DNA from: Calothrix sp. C42_A2020_038
Lineage (GTDB): Bacteria > Cyanobacteriota > Cyanobacteriia > Cyanobacteriales > Nostocaceae
Length of the DNA stretch: 64,000 bases
Direction of reading: 5' to 3'
Assembly: GCA_015272395.1 (NCBI GenBank)
Contig: JACYLQ010000001.1
Span: 310,001 to 374,000 of the forward strand
Both the position numbers and the translations under genes were made by a program. Below are positions 1 through 8,679 of this stretch, piece after piece (within the stretch, counting starts at the first letter, position 1; each line of letters opens with the position of its first letter). Under the pieces are notes generated by a model. That model was not told the origin of the DNA and made no database searches. It worked only from the letters and a program-made list of their open reading frames with translations.

Positions 1-96
1 ACCAAAACACATTACAAATGCAAAAAAGTGCAAATCATCGTCAAAGTAGTAGTAACTTAATAGACACCATTAAAATTCTAGGAACAAAATAGAGCT

Positions 97-129
97 GCGG
101 CGCCACAATAAGTTAAGATAAGGCGCCGC
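97..129. terminator. GC-rich inverted repeat downstream of integrase
   Basis: GCGGCGCC (97-104) and GGCGCCGC (122-129) form a perfect 8-bp inverted repeat with a 17-nt AT-rich loop. It overlaps the stop end of the leftward recombinase gene, so it could act as a transcription stop. Each arm carries the GGCGCC palindrome that is over-represented throughout the window. There is no clear T-run on either side, so terminator function is only inferred. Confidence 0.4.
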
Positions 130-1571
130 TATGTAAAAAATTCCAATTGGTGTTTAATTAAGATAGCTTTTAAAGTTTGATTTTCAGCTTCTAACTCTTT
201 GATACGTTCTTTCATAGCTTCTTTACTCATTCCAACACTGTTAATAACCACTTCCTTATAAATTTCTAAATTGGCATCTTCACTCATCCAACGCTGATAA
301 GTTTTTGTATGTTCGTTAACGGTATGTCCCATATAGTCAGACATCGTTTTAATGGGAACTCTTAAACGGTGTCCACGTATAGCGTATGCATGACGCAGGT
401 CATAGGGACGAAAGTTTAAGTTAACGGTTCTAAACCGATTGTAGAGTTTAGCTGTTTGATTTTCTAAAGTACCACCAAAAACAGGCACCTTAATATTTTT
501 TAAATCAAATAATTCCACCCAATGAGGATATAAAGGGGGAACACCACAGTTACGTTCTCCTGTTTTAGTTCCTTGTGTTAAAGTGGGATTTAATCTAATC
601 AAATGGAAAGTGTTACTAGGACTGATAAAAGCTTCTAAGTCCAAAGCAAACAGTTCATGGGGTCTTAAACCATAAGCTGCTAACATTCCATAAGCCCACT
701 GCCATTGTTCAGGGTACGTAATATTTTCTTTACTAGAATACCGAGAAAGCGGTGCCCCAATTAAATCAAATCCTGCAATAATTTCGTTATCAGTAGGAAT
801 TCTTCTAAGAGTGGGATTTGGATTTGGAGTAGCATATGCGACAATTTGTTTTGCAACATCGATACCACAAAAATCAGCAAATTTCTTTAATTGCCAAGAC
901 AAGTAAAAACGCGAAGAAGTGTTTGGTTTTGTCTTTTTGAGGGCAGTTTCTATTGCTTCGAGAGTAAGAGGTTGATCTTGGGGTAATTTCTTGAGGTGAC
1001 GTAGGTAGTGACTTTCCCAAGTGCGTACTCCCTGACGGTTATGAGTATGAGTTTTCCAGAAAGCTTGTTCATATTCTTCAATGAGTTCAGAAATCAATTT
1101 TGCAGGCTTTACGACATCTAATAGTACTTTCTGGGCCTGTTTCCCTAAGAGTTCAGGAGTCCATTGAAATTGCTTAGTAATCAATAGTAAATCTAACTCG
1201 CGCGCTTTTGCAACGGCAGCTTTCAAACCAACATCATTTGCTGTAAAACCAAGAGAAATAGTATACTGTTTGTTAGCACTTCCATTTTTACCAATGTCTC
1301 CAGGCTTGCAGGGAAAGGTACCTTGCAAACCAATAGATTTAGGACTAGTTAACTTAATCTTAACTTTAACCCTCTCAAGAATTAATGCAGAATTAGCCAG
1401 TTGAACCGAGTGCTTCATACGCAAATACTCACGTTCTAACTTGACATACTCATCTGATGCTGGAGTTTTAGCTTTCCACTGCTTCCATTTTTCAGGTGGA
1501 TACTTCTCAATAGGAGTATTATCCCATTCAGCCTGACGAGGGTCATATGTACTAATAGATAAATTAGACAT
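129..1571 (-). CDS. Tyrosine recombinase / phage-type integrase
   Basis: This 480-residue protein should cut and rejoin DNA at a specific site through a phosphotyrosine intermediate. The C-terminal third carries the family's catalytic pattern: the first Arg in GLRPHELFALD, then YDLRHAYAIRGH (His/Arg box), MGHTVNEHTKTY with the second His, and the nucleophile Tyr in TYQRWM. The N-terminal half is a SAM-like core-binding region. A short coiled coil (KEAMKERIKELEAENQTLKAIL) ends the protein and may help multimer formation. The ATG at 1571 is the first good start. With the ParA/RHH pair nearby it suggests plasmid or integrated-element DNA. Related cyanobacterial proteins are often called site-specific integrases; the target site is not visible here. 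Confidence 0.8.
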   Translation of the reverse strand: MSNLSISTYDPRQAEWDNTPIEKYPPEKWKQWKAKTPASDEYVKLEREYLRMKHSVQLANSALILERVKVKIKLTSPKSIGLQGTFPCKPGDIGKNGSANKQYTISLGFTANDVGLKAAVAKARELDLLLITKQFQWTPELLGKQAQKVLLDVVKPAKLISELIEEYEQAFWKTHTHNRQGVRTWESHYLRHLKKLPQDQPLTLEAIETALKKTKPNTSSRFYLSWQLKKFADFCGIDVAKQIVAYATPNPNPTLRRIPTDNEIIAGFDLIGAPLSRYSSKENITYPEQWQWAYGMLAAYGLRPHELFALDLEAFISPSNTFHLIRLNPTLTQGTKTGERNCGVPPLYPHWVELFDLKNIKVPVFGGTLENQTAKLYNRFRTVNLNFRPYDLRHAYAIRGHRLRVPIKTMSDYMGHTVNEHTKTYQRWMSEDANLEIYKEVVINSVGMSKEAMKERIKELEAENQTLKAILIKHQLEFFT

Positions 1572-1580
1572 AGAATCAAC

Positions 1581-1688
1581 TTACAGCAACTTTCAAGTTA
1601 GTTAAATGCAGCCGAGCGCTCAAGGATGCCGACTCCACAACAGTTTAATTTTAATCTATGTACCTTCCGCCACCTAAAAACAGCTGTA
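1581..1688. repeat. Dispersed ~109-bp element, family A, copy 1
   Basis: The sequence starts with TTACAGCA and ends with a degenerate TGCTGTAA-like end (CAGCTGTA). It is closely similar along its length to 42340-42448 and, inverted, to 57327-57417. Shared internal blocks include ACTCCACAACAGTTT and AATCTATGTACC. There is no coding capacity. Defined ends and several scattered copies suggest a miniature mobile element or a mobilised structured repeat. It fills much of the gap between the integrase and the lipoprotein gene. Confidence 0.65.
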
Positions 1689-1928
1689 TATACTCAAATA
1701 AGTCGAGATAGATATTATTTGATGGAATGATGTGAAGCCAACACACATAAGTATAAGTGTGTAGGTAAAATATTGGCAGGATAAGGGGTAGAGATAATAC
1801 AGCAGATGAAAACGAAGGTTACCCTCTTTCCTAGTTTCACTATTGAAGACAAAATTTAGACGGAAAGTTTACCCTCCATACTGAAGTTAAATGTTAACTC
1901 CCAAGGCAGCAGGAGAACGTGCAAATCT

Positions 1929-2612
1929 ATGAAAGTCGAAAAAAAACTTATTGTTCCTTTACTCATTGTGGCGGTAGCAGCTAGCCTTAGTAGCTGTGCA
2001 TCAAACCCAAATGCGAGTAATAATATTGCTGAAACGCCTTTGACAACGACACCTAGTGCAGAACCAACACCAACACCAGATATTCCTACAGTTACTCCAA
2101 CTCCAACCGAAACAATAACAGCAACACCATCACCAACTGCTGAGGTACCTTCTCCTAAAACAACTTCATCACCCTCCGCGAGTGTCAAACCTGAAAAGAA
2201 AGCACCAGCAAAAACAACTTTAAGCTATAATTCTGTTCCCTTTGCAACAGAAACACTTAGTGGCAAAACTACTGATGTAACCATATATACTAGCGATAGT
2301 CAGTGTCAAGAACATGTACCTAAAACAACAACAGTACCAGCGAATGAACCTATTGCAGGTGCGGTAGGTAGAGCATTAGAAGGACATGACAGTGGAGACT
2401 TTAGCTTATCTGGATATCGTGTCAATGTTAAAAATGGTGTCGCGACTGTAGAGTTAAGAGTTTCACCTAACTCAAAACGGTTACTAAGTTCACTTTCAAG
2501 TTGTGAAAATTTTTCTTTATTTGGTAGCGTTCGCAAGACTTTAACAAGTAATAGTCAGTGGAAAATTAAAGATGTTCGTTTCATAGAAAAAGGACAAGAA
2601 ATAGTTTTTTAA
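1929..2612 (+). CDS. GerMN-domain lipoprotein
   Basis: The 227-residue protein begins with a basic residue run, a hydrophobic segment and the lipobox LSSC (Cys about residue 23), so it should be lipidated and exported. Residues ~30-90 are a Thr/Pro/Ser-rich spacer with TPTP and PSPTAE repeats. Residues ~100-227 look like a GerMN domain, with the pattern VTIYTSDSQCQ, EPIAGAVGRAL, NGVATVEL and a late GSVRKTL block. Cyanobacterial homologues are usually labelled spore germination/sporulation proteins although these bacteria make no endospores; the real role is unknown and probably envelope-related. The antisense reading frame across the Thr/Pro repeats is a composition artefact. Confidence 0.75.
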   Translation: MKVEKKLIVPLLIVAVAASLSSCASNPNASNNIAETPLTTTPSAEPTPTPDIPTVTPTPTETITATPSPTAEVPSPKTTSSPSASVKPEKKAPAKTTLSYNSVPFATETLSGKTTDVTIYTSDSQCQEHVPKTTTVPANEPIAGAVGRALEGHDSGDFSLSGYRVNVKNGVATVELRVSPNSKRLLSSLSSCENFSLFGSVRKTLTSNSQWKIKDVRFIEKGQEIVF

Positions 2613-2678
2613 GTAAACTTAGAGTATGTGGCGCCACCCATCATAATTCCACGAAAAGTGGCGCCACAATTAAATAAA

Positions 2679-2739
2679 TTACAGCAGTTTTGAGATGAGT
2701 GAGGTACACTGTATTTAACCAACTTGAAATTTGCTGTAA
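2679..2739. repeat. Internally deleted copy of dispersed family A
   Basis: The sequence runs from TTACAGCA (2679) to TGCTGTAA (2732-2739). Its right part (CTGTATTTAACCAACTTG and following) matches 57387-57417 closely, but the central block present in the longer copies is missing. This is the shortest of the four copies seen and has intact complementary ends. Confidence 0.6.
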
Positions 2740-2751
2740 TATCATGTTCGT

Positions 2752-3039
2752 TCAAGAATTGTTAGTAGCGTCACGCACCCTACTTTCTTCTAACCACTGC
2801 TCAACTAACTCGGCAATAATATCACTCATTTGTCGGTCTTGAGATAAAGCAGCAGTTTTCATTCTCCGATGTAACTGTTTTGGTAAATAAACAGTTGTCC
2901 GAATATAATTAGGGTCTGTACTCTTACTTCTAAAACCTAACTTGTCTTCCTCATGCGAGGACAACTCATCCCTCTGCTGACGACTACGCGCAGCATCAAT
3001 TAAATCATCAAAACGACTGACTTTTTTTTTATTACTCAT
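2752..3039 (-). CDS. Ribbon-helix-helix partition partner / CopG-like regulator
   Basis: The 95-residue basic protein has a ribbon-helix-helix core at about residues 47-86: TTVYLPKQLHRRMKTAA forms the strand plus first helix, and MSDIIAELVEQWLEE the second helix. The N-terminal ~45 residues are charged and probably disordered. It starts two bases after the parA-like gene ends, so the two are co-transcribed. In small plasmids such RHH proteins act as the centromere-binding partner of ParA and as autorepressor. The 9-bp repeats upstream of parA are candidate binding sites. Residues before the RHH could stimulate the ParA ATPase, as known for other ParB-type partners, but this is inference. Confidence 0.75.
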   Translation of the reverse strand: MSNKKKVSRFDDLIDAARSRQQRDELSSHEEDKLGFRSKSTDPNYIRTTVYLPKQLHRRMKTAALSQDRQMSDIIAELVEQWLEESRVRDATNNS

Positions 3040-3041
3040 AA

Positions 3042-3632
3042 TTATTCCAGTATTTCTTTACCAACTTCCACATAACTTCTCCAAGCAATCTTCGCATATC
3101 GGTCTTTAACAATGTTTACAGGCACTCCTTCTAACGCCGCATCTTGAAATACACTTAGCCGTCTTATACCTGTTGCAAATAATGGTAGTCCAAGACTTTC
3201 TAACGTAACGCGCGCTTCCTCCCCTGCTTTATTCGGATGTGGAGGAATCATAGTGAGTAATATTCGATACTTAGTTCTTAAACCTTTAAGGGCGCCAACC
3301 ATTTGTAAAGTAGCTGCCATTGCCATTGCATCAGGAACAGTAGGAATAACCAGTAAATCACATCCACGCACTAATGTTTTTAGCTCATTATGTGATGGGC
3401 GTGCAGGTGTATCAATCACAATATGCTCGTACAGTTTTGCCAAATTTACTCCTTGTTCCTCATCTGCAACTTTAAAAGGCAAACTACCACGGTTTGACCA
3501 GTCTAATGAACAACGGTTTAAATCACCGTCAATTAACAAAGTATCTGCTTTTGTTTGTAGATACGTAGCTAAATGTAGTGCAGTAGTTGATTTTCCAACC
3601 CCACCTTTAAATGCTGCTACTGTAACAATCAT
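3042..3632 (-). CDS. parA: ParA-family partition ATPase
   Basis: At 196 residues this is a short ParA/MinD-type ATPase. The deviant Walker A motif KGGVGKSTT lies at residues ~9-17, with the signature Lys, and Walker A' is TLLIDGDLNRC. A Walker B-like IVIDTPA follows near residue 73. There is no N-terminal helix-turn-helix, so it belongs with the short ParAs in which the partner protein does the DNA binding. ATP-driven dimers on nucleoid DNA segregate plasmids or other cargo. It is the first gene of a two-gene operon with the RHH protein. Chromosomal orphan copies exist, so this alone does not prove that the window is a plasmid. Confidence 0.85.
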   Translation of the reverse strand: MIVTVAAFKGGVGKSTTALHLATYLQTKADTLLIDGDLNRCSLDWSNRGSLPFKVADEEQGVNLAKLYEHIVIDTPARPSHNELKTLVRGCDLLVIPTVPDAMAMAATLQMVGALKGLRTKYRILLTMIPPHPNKAGEEARVTLESLGLPLFATGIRRLSVFQDAALEGVPVNIVKDRYAKIAWRSYVEVGKEILE

Positions 3633-3685
3633 AATTTTTACGAATTGCTACAGGAAATAATAACAGATTCGGCGCCTGTATGTAT

Positions 3686-3745
3686 AGATGTTTATATGTC
3701 TGTACTGATTTTAAACATCTAAACATTTAAACTTTTAGATGTTTA
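3686..3745. promoter_or_regulatory. Candidate centromere/operator repeats upstream of parA
   Basis: The 9-mer AGATGTTTA occurs at 3686-3694 and 3737-3745, and its complement TAAACATCT at 3712-3720, followed at once by the near match TAAACATTT (3720-3728). The copies lie in the ~240 bp before parA. Such clustered direct and inverted short repeats are typical of RHH-type partition sites that also serve as operators. Binding is inferred. Confidence 0.55.
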
Positions 3746-3794
3746 GCAAGACTTAAAAATAGTAATAACAGTTACTAAATTGCTGTTAAAATAA

Positions 3795-3833
3795 ACCTGT
3801 AGAGACACCTAAAACCTCAGCTTCTCTACAGGT
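3795..3833. repeat. GTAGAGA hairpin, dispersed family C
   Basis: ACCTGTAGAGA (3795-3805) and TCTCTACAGGT (3823-3833) are perfect 11-bp inverted arms. The same type of hairpin recurs at 24885, 35379, 50417, 57535 and 59613, always between genes. Here it lies between the convergent-side end of the GMC gene and the parA promoter region and may also stop transcription. Confidence 0.6.
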
Positions 3834-3872
3834 CTGTATTGTTAATGATGCGTGAAAGGACTTGAAAATATT

Positions 3873-5357
3873 TTAGAATGTACCAATTAAATGGTCTCCG
3901 ACTCGCAGAGCATTGGCAATAATAGTTAAGGAAGGATTTACAGCAGGGTTAGATGGGAAGAAACTACCATCGACTATATAAAGATTTTCGACATCGTGAG
4001 TACGACAGTCGAGGTTAAGAACCGATATTTTTGGGTCTTCTCCAAAACGACAAGTACCGCACTGATGTGCTATTACACCCAAAGGAGCCTCAGCACGAGG
4101 ATAAATACCGCGCGATAAGGGGTTGCCCATTGTTTTATCTACAGTTTTAAGTATATCTATCCAACGGTAAATTAAACGGTCGTGAGCTTCTGTATTATTG
4201 GGTGTGTAGTCTAAATACAATTTGGAATTTTTAATTCGCACTCTATTGTCGGGGTCGGGTAAATCTTCAGTTTGTAACCACCAACCAATGGAGCGAGTAG
4301 CTAGTTGTCGTAAACCGAAACCAGGTAGTAGTTTAGCTAAACCTGATAATAAAGGTGGGGACTCTGCAAACATCACATTTTGCAGTAAACCTCCTGTATT
4401 TTGAATACTGCCCATTGGGAAGGGGAAATTTTCATCTCCCCAGTAAAAATCATTGATGCTAAGGGTTTTTGGAAATGTACCTGAATTCGTTGTTGGACGA
4501 AGTTGCACAATAGAAGTCATCAGGTGTTTCATAAAATTACGTCCCACCTGGTCAGAACTATTTGCAAGTCCAGTAGGGTGTTTTTCGTTGTGCGAACGCA
4601 GTAGTAAAGCTGCCGTATTTACGGCGCCGCAAGCTAGTACTATAATGTGGGCAAAAAACAAATAGGATTGTGTACCAATTTGTACCTCAACAGCTTTAAC
4701 TTCGTTGCCACTTGGGTTTGTATGTAAACAGGTGACAAGCGCATCAGTTTTCAAAGTAACATTAGGATAATCGTAAACACTACCTATACCTTGCACTTCA
4801 GACTTTAACCCCAAAGGTAAATGGGATGGATGTAATCCGAGTTTAGCCACAACATCACTTATTTCTTGTATTTGAGGTTCGTGACTAACTGCTGGAGACA
4901 AATACTCTTGGGAATGAGGTGGTTCAGTAGGGTCTTCTCCAAATTGACCACCCACATTGTAAAGTTTTTCAGCTTCGTTGTAATAAGGTTCCAGGTCTTT
5001 GTATTTAATTGGCCATTCAGGAGAAAAACCAATTTGATGTTGCACTTGTTCAAAATCTTTTTCACGCAGTCGCAACAGTTCTCCGCTGTAAGTTTTAGTG
5101 TCACCACCAACTGCATAACTCGTCTGCGGAAAAAATGGTTCTCCTTCTTTGTCATACCACTCTTCACTAGCACGGTAACGTTCTTTCTTAAAAACTTCAC
5201 CAGCTTCAAAGTTTTCTTCCTCTGACAAAAAACTTCCACGTTCTAGAATTAATATTTTCTTACCAGTCGGCGCCAGTTTTTGCGCCATTGTTCCTCCACC
5301 GGCACCAGTACCGACTATTATCACGTCATAATGTTGGTCATCGATAATCATAGTCAT
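3873..5357 (-). CDS. GMC-family FAD oxidoreductase
   Basis: The 494-residue flavoprotein begins with the dinucleotide fold DVIIVGTGAGGGTMAQKLA followed by LILERG. It ends with the GMC C-terminal block: a His in VIAHQCGTCRFGEDP, DGSFFPSNPAVNPSL and NALRVGDHL. GMC enzymes oxidise alcohols, sugars or sterol-like substrates using FAD. No signal peptide or membrane segment is seen. It is the last gene of the leftward oxidase operon, 71 bp after coxC, with a small hairpin in between. The setting suggests that it feeds electrons into the quinone pool used by the oxidase, as membrane-linked GMC dehydrogenases do elsewhere. The substrate cannot be read from sequence. Confidence 0.85.
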   Translation of the reverse strand: MTMIIDDQHYDVIIVGTGAGGGTMAQKLAPTGKKILILERGSFLSEEENFEAGEVFKKERYRASEEWYDKEGEPFFPQTSYAVGGDTKTYSGELLRLREKDFEQVQHQIGFSPEWPIKYKDLEPYYNEAEKLYNVGGQFGEDPTEPPHSQEYLSPAVSHEPQIQEISDVVAKLGLHPSHLPLGLKSEVQGIGSVYDYPNVTLKTDALVTCLHTNPSGNEVKAVEVQIGTQSYLFFAHIIVLACGAVNTAALLLRSHNEKHPTGLANSSDQVGRNFMKHLMTSIVQLRPTTNSGTFPKTLSINDFYWGDENFPFPMGSIQNTGGLLQNVMFAESPPLLSGLAKLLPGFGLRQLATRSIGWWLQTEDLPDPDNRVRIKNSKLYLDYTPNNTEAHDRLIYRWIDILKTVDKTMGNPLSRGIYPRAEAPLGVIAHQCGTCRFGEDPKISVLNLDCRTHDVENLYIVDGSFFPSNPAVNPSLTIIANALRVGDHLIGTF

Positions 5358-5386
5358 TCCTCAGAAAGTAGAGTTAATGTATTAAT

Positions 5387-5428
5387 GGTGCGTGAGGTAA
5401 AAACAAATTTTGAATAGGGTCACGTACC
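5387..5428. repeat. GGTGCGTGA hairpin between coxC and GMC gene
   Basis: GGTGCGTGA (5387-5395) and TCACGTACC (5420-5428) are near-complementary. It belongs to the same family as hairpins at 13507, 17568 and 20064. Its position just after the coxC stop suggests partial termination or mRNA processing before the GMC gene; this is inference. Confidence 0.45.
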
Positions 5429-6010
5429 TTACTGCCACAAATAAATCAAGCTAAACAAAATAATCCAAATTACATCTACAAAATGCCAAAACAAAGAAGT
5501 AGCAGATACACCAAAATGTCCTTTATCATAATTACCTGGCAAGAAAGAACGAATCAAAACCATCAATTGTAATAACACACCAGTCAACACATGGAGTCCG
5601 TGGAAACCTGTTAATAAATAAAACGTTCCACCATACACCCCAGATGTAAAACCAAACTGAAGTCCTTGCCATTCCACAGCTTGACCATATAAAAAGTAAC
5701 TACCCATAACAGCTGTCAGAAATAAAAATAGACGAAAACCCCACAGTTGTTTACGCGCGAGGAAAAGTTCAGCAATGTAAATAACAAAGCTACTAGCTAC
5801 CAAAACAATGGTATTAATTAATGGTTCTTTGACTTCTAAACCTTCTACTCCTATTGGCAACCAATTCAGTGTTGTAGTTTTGTAAACAATGTATCCCGCA
5901 AATAAACTCAGAAAAATAACGCTTTCAGAAAGTAGAAATACGATGAAGCCAAACATGCTATTGGCTTCTTCATCGTGGGAAGTATGTTGTATATGCTCTG
6001 TTGTTTCCAT
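5429..6010 (-). CDS. coxC: Cytochrome oxidase subunit III (alternative oxidase)
   Basis: The 193-residue integral membrane protein has about five hydrophobic segments, matching the short bacterial subunit III. Typical blocks are FLLSESVIFLSLFAGYIVY with its buried Glu, the central GGTFYLLTGFHGLHVLTGV, and a closing LFWHFVDVIWIILFSLIYLW. Subunit III stabilises subunit I and its proton uptake path. It lies 84 bp after coxA on the same strand. In cyanobacteria with several oxidases this belongs to the coxBAC set; membership of the ARTO/cox3 type comes from subunit II. Confidence 0.88.
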   Translation of the reverse strand: METTEHIQHTSHDEEANSMFGFIVFLLSESVIFLSLFAGYIVYKTTTLNWLPIGVEGLEVKEPLINTIVLVASSFVIYIAELFLARKQLWGFRLFLFLTAVMGSYFLYGQAVEWQGLQFGFTSGVYGGTFYLLTGFHGLHVLTGVLLQLMVLIRSFLPGNYDKGHFGVSATSLFWHFVDVIWIILFSLIYLWQ

Positions 6011-6094
6011 TGTAAATATTTGAATTAGAGATTTGAATATGTATTGAACCGCGAAGGTCGCAAATTAAGAATTTCTTTGCGACCTTTGCAGTTA

Positions 6095-7750
6095 TTATTT
6101 CAAGTTGGCTGCATTAGATACTAAAGGTTCGTTTTTCCCATAACCGTAGGGTTCTGAGACAACAACCGGAATTTCTTCAAAGTTTTCTACGGGTGGAGGT
6201 GAAGCAACTAACCACTCCAACCCTATTGCTCTCCAAGGATTATCACCCACTTTTTTACCATTTACACAAGAACTGACCATGTTCAAAATAAATGGGAGTG
6301 TGGACATTCCGAGTATAAATGCTCCAATACTAGCTATCACATTCCAAAACGCATACTCTGGGTCATAGGAAGCAACCCGACGTGGCATTCCTTGTAAGCC
6401 CAATGGATGCATCGGGAAAAAGTTTAAATTGGCGCCAATAAAAGTCAAGACAAAGTGTAGTTTCCCTAACCCCTCATAATACATACGTCCAGTCATTTTA
6501 GGGAACCAATGATAAATAGCAGCATACACTCCCATAACAGTGGCGCCGTAAATGACATAGTGGAAGTGACCGACAACAAAATAAGTGTTATTAACGTGAA
6601 TATCAACGGGAACTACAGCCAGCATAATACCTGTAATACCCGCAAATACAAACATAATCAAACCACCCAATGCAAATAGCATCGGAGTGTCAAGCCGAAT
6701 TTTACCACCCCAAATCGTTGCTACCCAAGCAAAGACCTTAATTCCAGTGGGAACGGAAATTAACATTGTGGAAAACATGAACAACATCCGCATCCAACTA
6801 GGGGTACCACTTGCGAACATGTGGTGTACCCATACAACACCACTCAAACCTGTGATAATTAGGGATGAAATCGCAACTACTTTGTATCCAAATAACGGCT
6901 TACGCGCATAAACTGGAAAAATTTCCGAGAAAATACCAAAAATAGGTAGTATAATTACGTAGACTGCAGGATGTGAATAAAACCAAAAGAAATGTTGATA
7001 GAGTACAGGACTACCACCTTTGGCTGAATCAAAGAATGCTGTACCAAAACTGAGGTCACACAGTAGCATTACTGCTCCAGCGGTGAGTGCAGGTAGTCCA
7101 AATAACTGAATAATTTGAGCGCTAAGAACAGTCCAAACATATACAGGCATTCTAAATAATGTCATTCCCGGTGCCCGCATTTTAAAAATGGTAGTAACAA
7201 AGTTAACACCACCCATTATTGAAGACACACCCGATAAAGCCACAGCGAGCAACCAGAGAAATTGACCATTAATAAAATGGCCAGTAGGGTTTTGTAAACT
7301 CACAGGAGGATAAGACCACCAACCTGCTTGTGCAGGTCCCCCCGGTAAGAGAAAACTTGCCATCAGGATAATACCAAATACTGGCACCATCCAAAACGCG
7401 ATCGCATTCAATCTGGGAAATGCCATGTCACGGGCGCCTATCATTAGTGGTACAAGGTAGTTAGCCAGGCCAGCCAAAACAGGAAACGTCCATAAAAATA
7501 ACATGACTGTACCATGCATGGTAAACATGGCATTATATACAGTGCGGTCTACCAAATCAGCTTCTGGTGTTATTAACTCTCCCCGAATAATCATGGCGAA
7601 AATGCCACCGACAAGGAAGAATATAAATGATGTAACGATATATTGAATGCCAATTACTTTATGGTCAGTGCTGAAACTAAAGTAAGTTTTCCAAGTTGTT
7701 AAAGGTGGATGATGTTGAGATTGCTCTTGGATATTGTCTATTATTGTCAT
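6095..7750 (-). CDS. coxA: Cytochrome oxidase subunit I, heme-copper type
   Basis: The 551-residue, ~12-helix catalytic subunit reduces O2 at a heme-CuB site. Visible ligands are His79 in TMHGTVML (low-spin heme), His260 in FYSHPAVYV with Tyr264 of the His-Tyr pair, the CuB histidines in VWVHHMF, and VVGHFHYVIYGA near the C-terminal heme ligands. The usual HPEVY glutamate of A1-type oxidases is replaced (HPAVY) and preceded by Tyr-Ser, the pattern of A2-type heme-copper oxidases. It starts 2 bp after the coxB stop, so translation is probably coupled. The adjoining subunit II lacks CuA, so the likely electron donor is quinol. Confidence 0.92.
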   Translation of the reverse strand: MTIIDNIQEQSQHHPPLTTWKTYFSFSTDHKVIGIQYIVTSFIFFLVGGIFAMIIRGELITPEADLVDRTVYNAMFTMHGTVMLFLWTFPVLAGLANYLVPLMIGARDMAFPRLNAIAFWMVPVFGIILMASFLLPGGPAQAGWWSYPPVSLQNPTGHFINGQFLWLLAVALSGVSSIMGGVNFVTTIFKMRAPGMTLFRMPVYVWTVLSAQIIQLFGLPALTAGAVMLLCDLSFGTAFFDSAKGGSPVLYQHFFWFYSHPAVYVIILPIFGIFSEIFPVYARKPLFGYKVVAISSLIITGLSGVVWVHHMFASGTPSWMRMLFMFSTMLISVPTGIKVFAWVATIWGGKIRLDTPMLFALGGLIMFVFAGITGIMLAVVPVDIHVNNTYFVVGHFHYVIYGATVMGVYAAIYHWFPKMTGRMYYEGLGKLHFVLTFIGANLNFFPMHPLGLQGMPRRVASYDPEYAFWNVIASIGAFILGMSTLPFILNMVSSCVNGKKVGDNPWRAIGLEWLVASPPPVENFEEIPVVVSEPYGYGKNEPLVSNAANLK

Positions 7751-7752
7751 AA

Positions 7753-8652
7753 CTAACTTTTGGTACTAGGATAATTCACTATTGGTGGTGTAGCAGGCGC
7801 CACAGTTACCCAACCTTTAGAAGATTCTTTATTATGCTTTTTGTATTCGGCAAAAGCTTGATTGTATGCTGGTGTAGGTTCACGTTTTGCTGCAGCAGCT
7901 AACCAGTAACTGAAATCTTCTGGTGTTTCTACAACTACATCGGTTTGCATAGCTGCAAAATAAGTACCGCTAAATTCTGAATCTCGAAGACGGTATTTAC
8001 CTACACGTATAGGAGTAAATTCAAAATCTATCGTTTGTTGAGGGATAATATCTTGCTTTAATCTAAAAGCTGGAATATAGAACCCGTGGATAACATCTGT
8101 TGAAGTCAACTTTAAGCGTACTCGTTGGGCGTTAGGTAAATGTAATTCCGTACTAGTTACATTTGCATCTGGATAACGAAATTCCCACGACCACTGTTTT
8201 GCAAGAACTTCAACCTCAGTCATTTTTTTTGCTGTATCTACAGGAGCGGCTTGAGCGGACTGCATTCCAATTGTATGTAAATGTTCCATTGGGCCGAGAA
8301 TAGCCATTTGGTCATAGACTTGATAACTGTAGGCGCCAATCCACAAAACTAAGAAAAATGGAATTGCTGTCCAAACAATTTCTAAGGTGACGTTTCCTTC
8401 AATTGCTGGGCCATCACTCATATCATACTTACCCGCGCGTTGAAACAAGATAGAGTAGATAAGAGTTCCAGTGACTCCCACAAAAATAAAAGTACCTATT
8501 GTTACCAAAAAGCTAAACAAATCATCAATGAGTACAGCTTCTGCGGTTGCTTGTGGTGGAAACCATAATTTAGAGATATTTCCCATCCATAAGCTAATAC
8601 CAATCAAAGCTAATGTCACAATACTCAAAGTTAGAATAGTGCGAATTTTCAT
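7753..8652 (-). CDS. coxB: CuA-less oxidase subunit II (ARTO type)
   Basis: The 299-residue protein has an N-terminal hydrophobic segment, two more membrane helices (~42-70 and ~92-112) and a periplasmic/lumenal cupredoxin domain. Normal subunit II carries CxExCxxxHxxM for CuA. Here residues 224-235 read DSEFSGTYFAAM, so both cysteines and the second histidine are gone (Asp224, Ser228, Phe232), while Glu226, Met235 and the earlier His189 (VIHGFY) remain. It therefore cannot bind CuA. This is the known hallmark of cyanobacterial alternative respiratory terminal oxidases (ctaCII/cox3), thought to oxidise quinol. It sits between a DUF2231 gene and coxA. Confidence 0.9.
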   Translation of the reverse strand: MKIRTILTLSIVTLALIGISLWMGNISKLWFPPQATAEAVLIDDLFSFLVTIGTFIFVGVTGTLIYSILFQRAGKYDMSDGPAIEGNVTLEIVWTAIPFFLVLWIGAYSYQVYDQMAILGPMEHLHTIGMQSAQAAPVDTAKKMTEVEVLAKQWSWEFRYPDANVTSTELHLPNAQRVRLKLTSTDVIHGFYIPAFRLKQDIIPQQTIDFEFTPIRVGKYRLRDSEFSGTYFAAMQTDVVVETPEDFSYWLAAAAKREPTPAYNQAFAEYKKHNKESSKGWVTVAPATPPIVNYPSTKS

Positions 8653-8679
8653 AATTTTATTCTCAATTTCCCATTCCCA

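Noticed and set aside
1856-2188. 110-codon minus-strand frame over the GerMN lipoprotein
   Set aside because: It is Gly/Val-rich mirror of the Thr/Pro spacer codons, with no ribosome site or domain.
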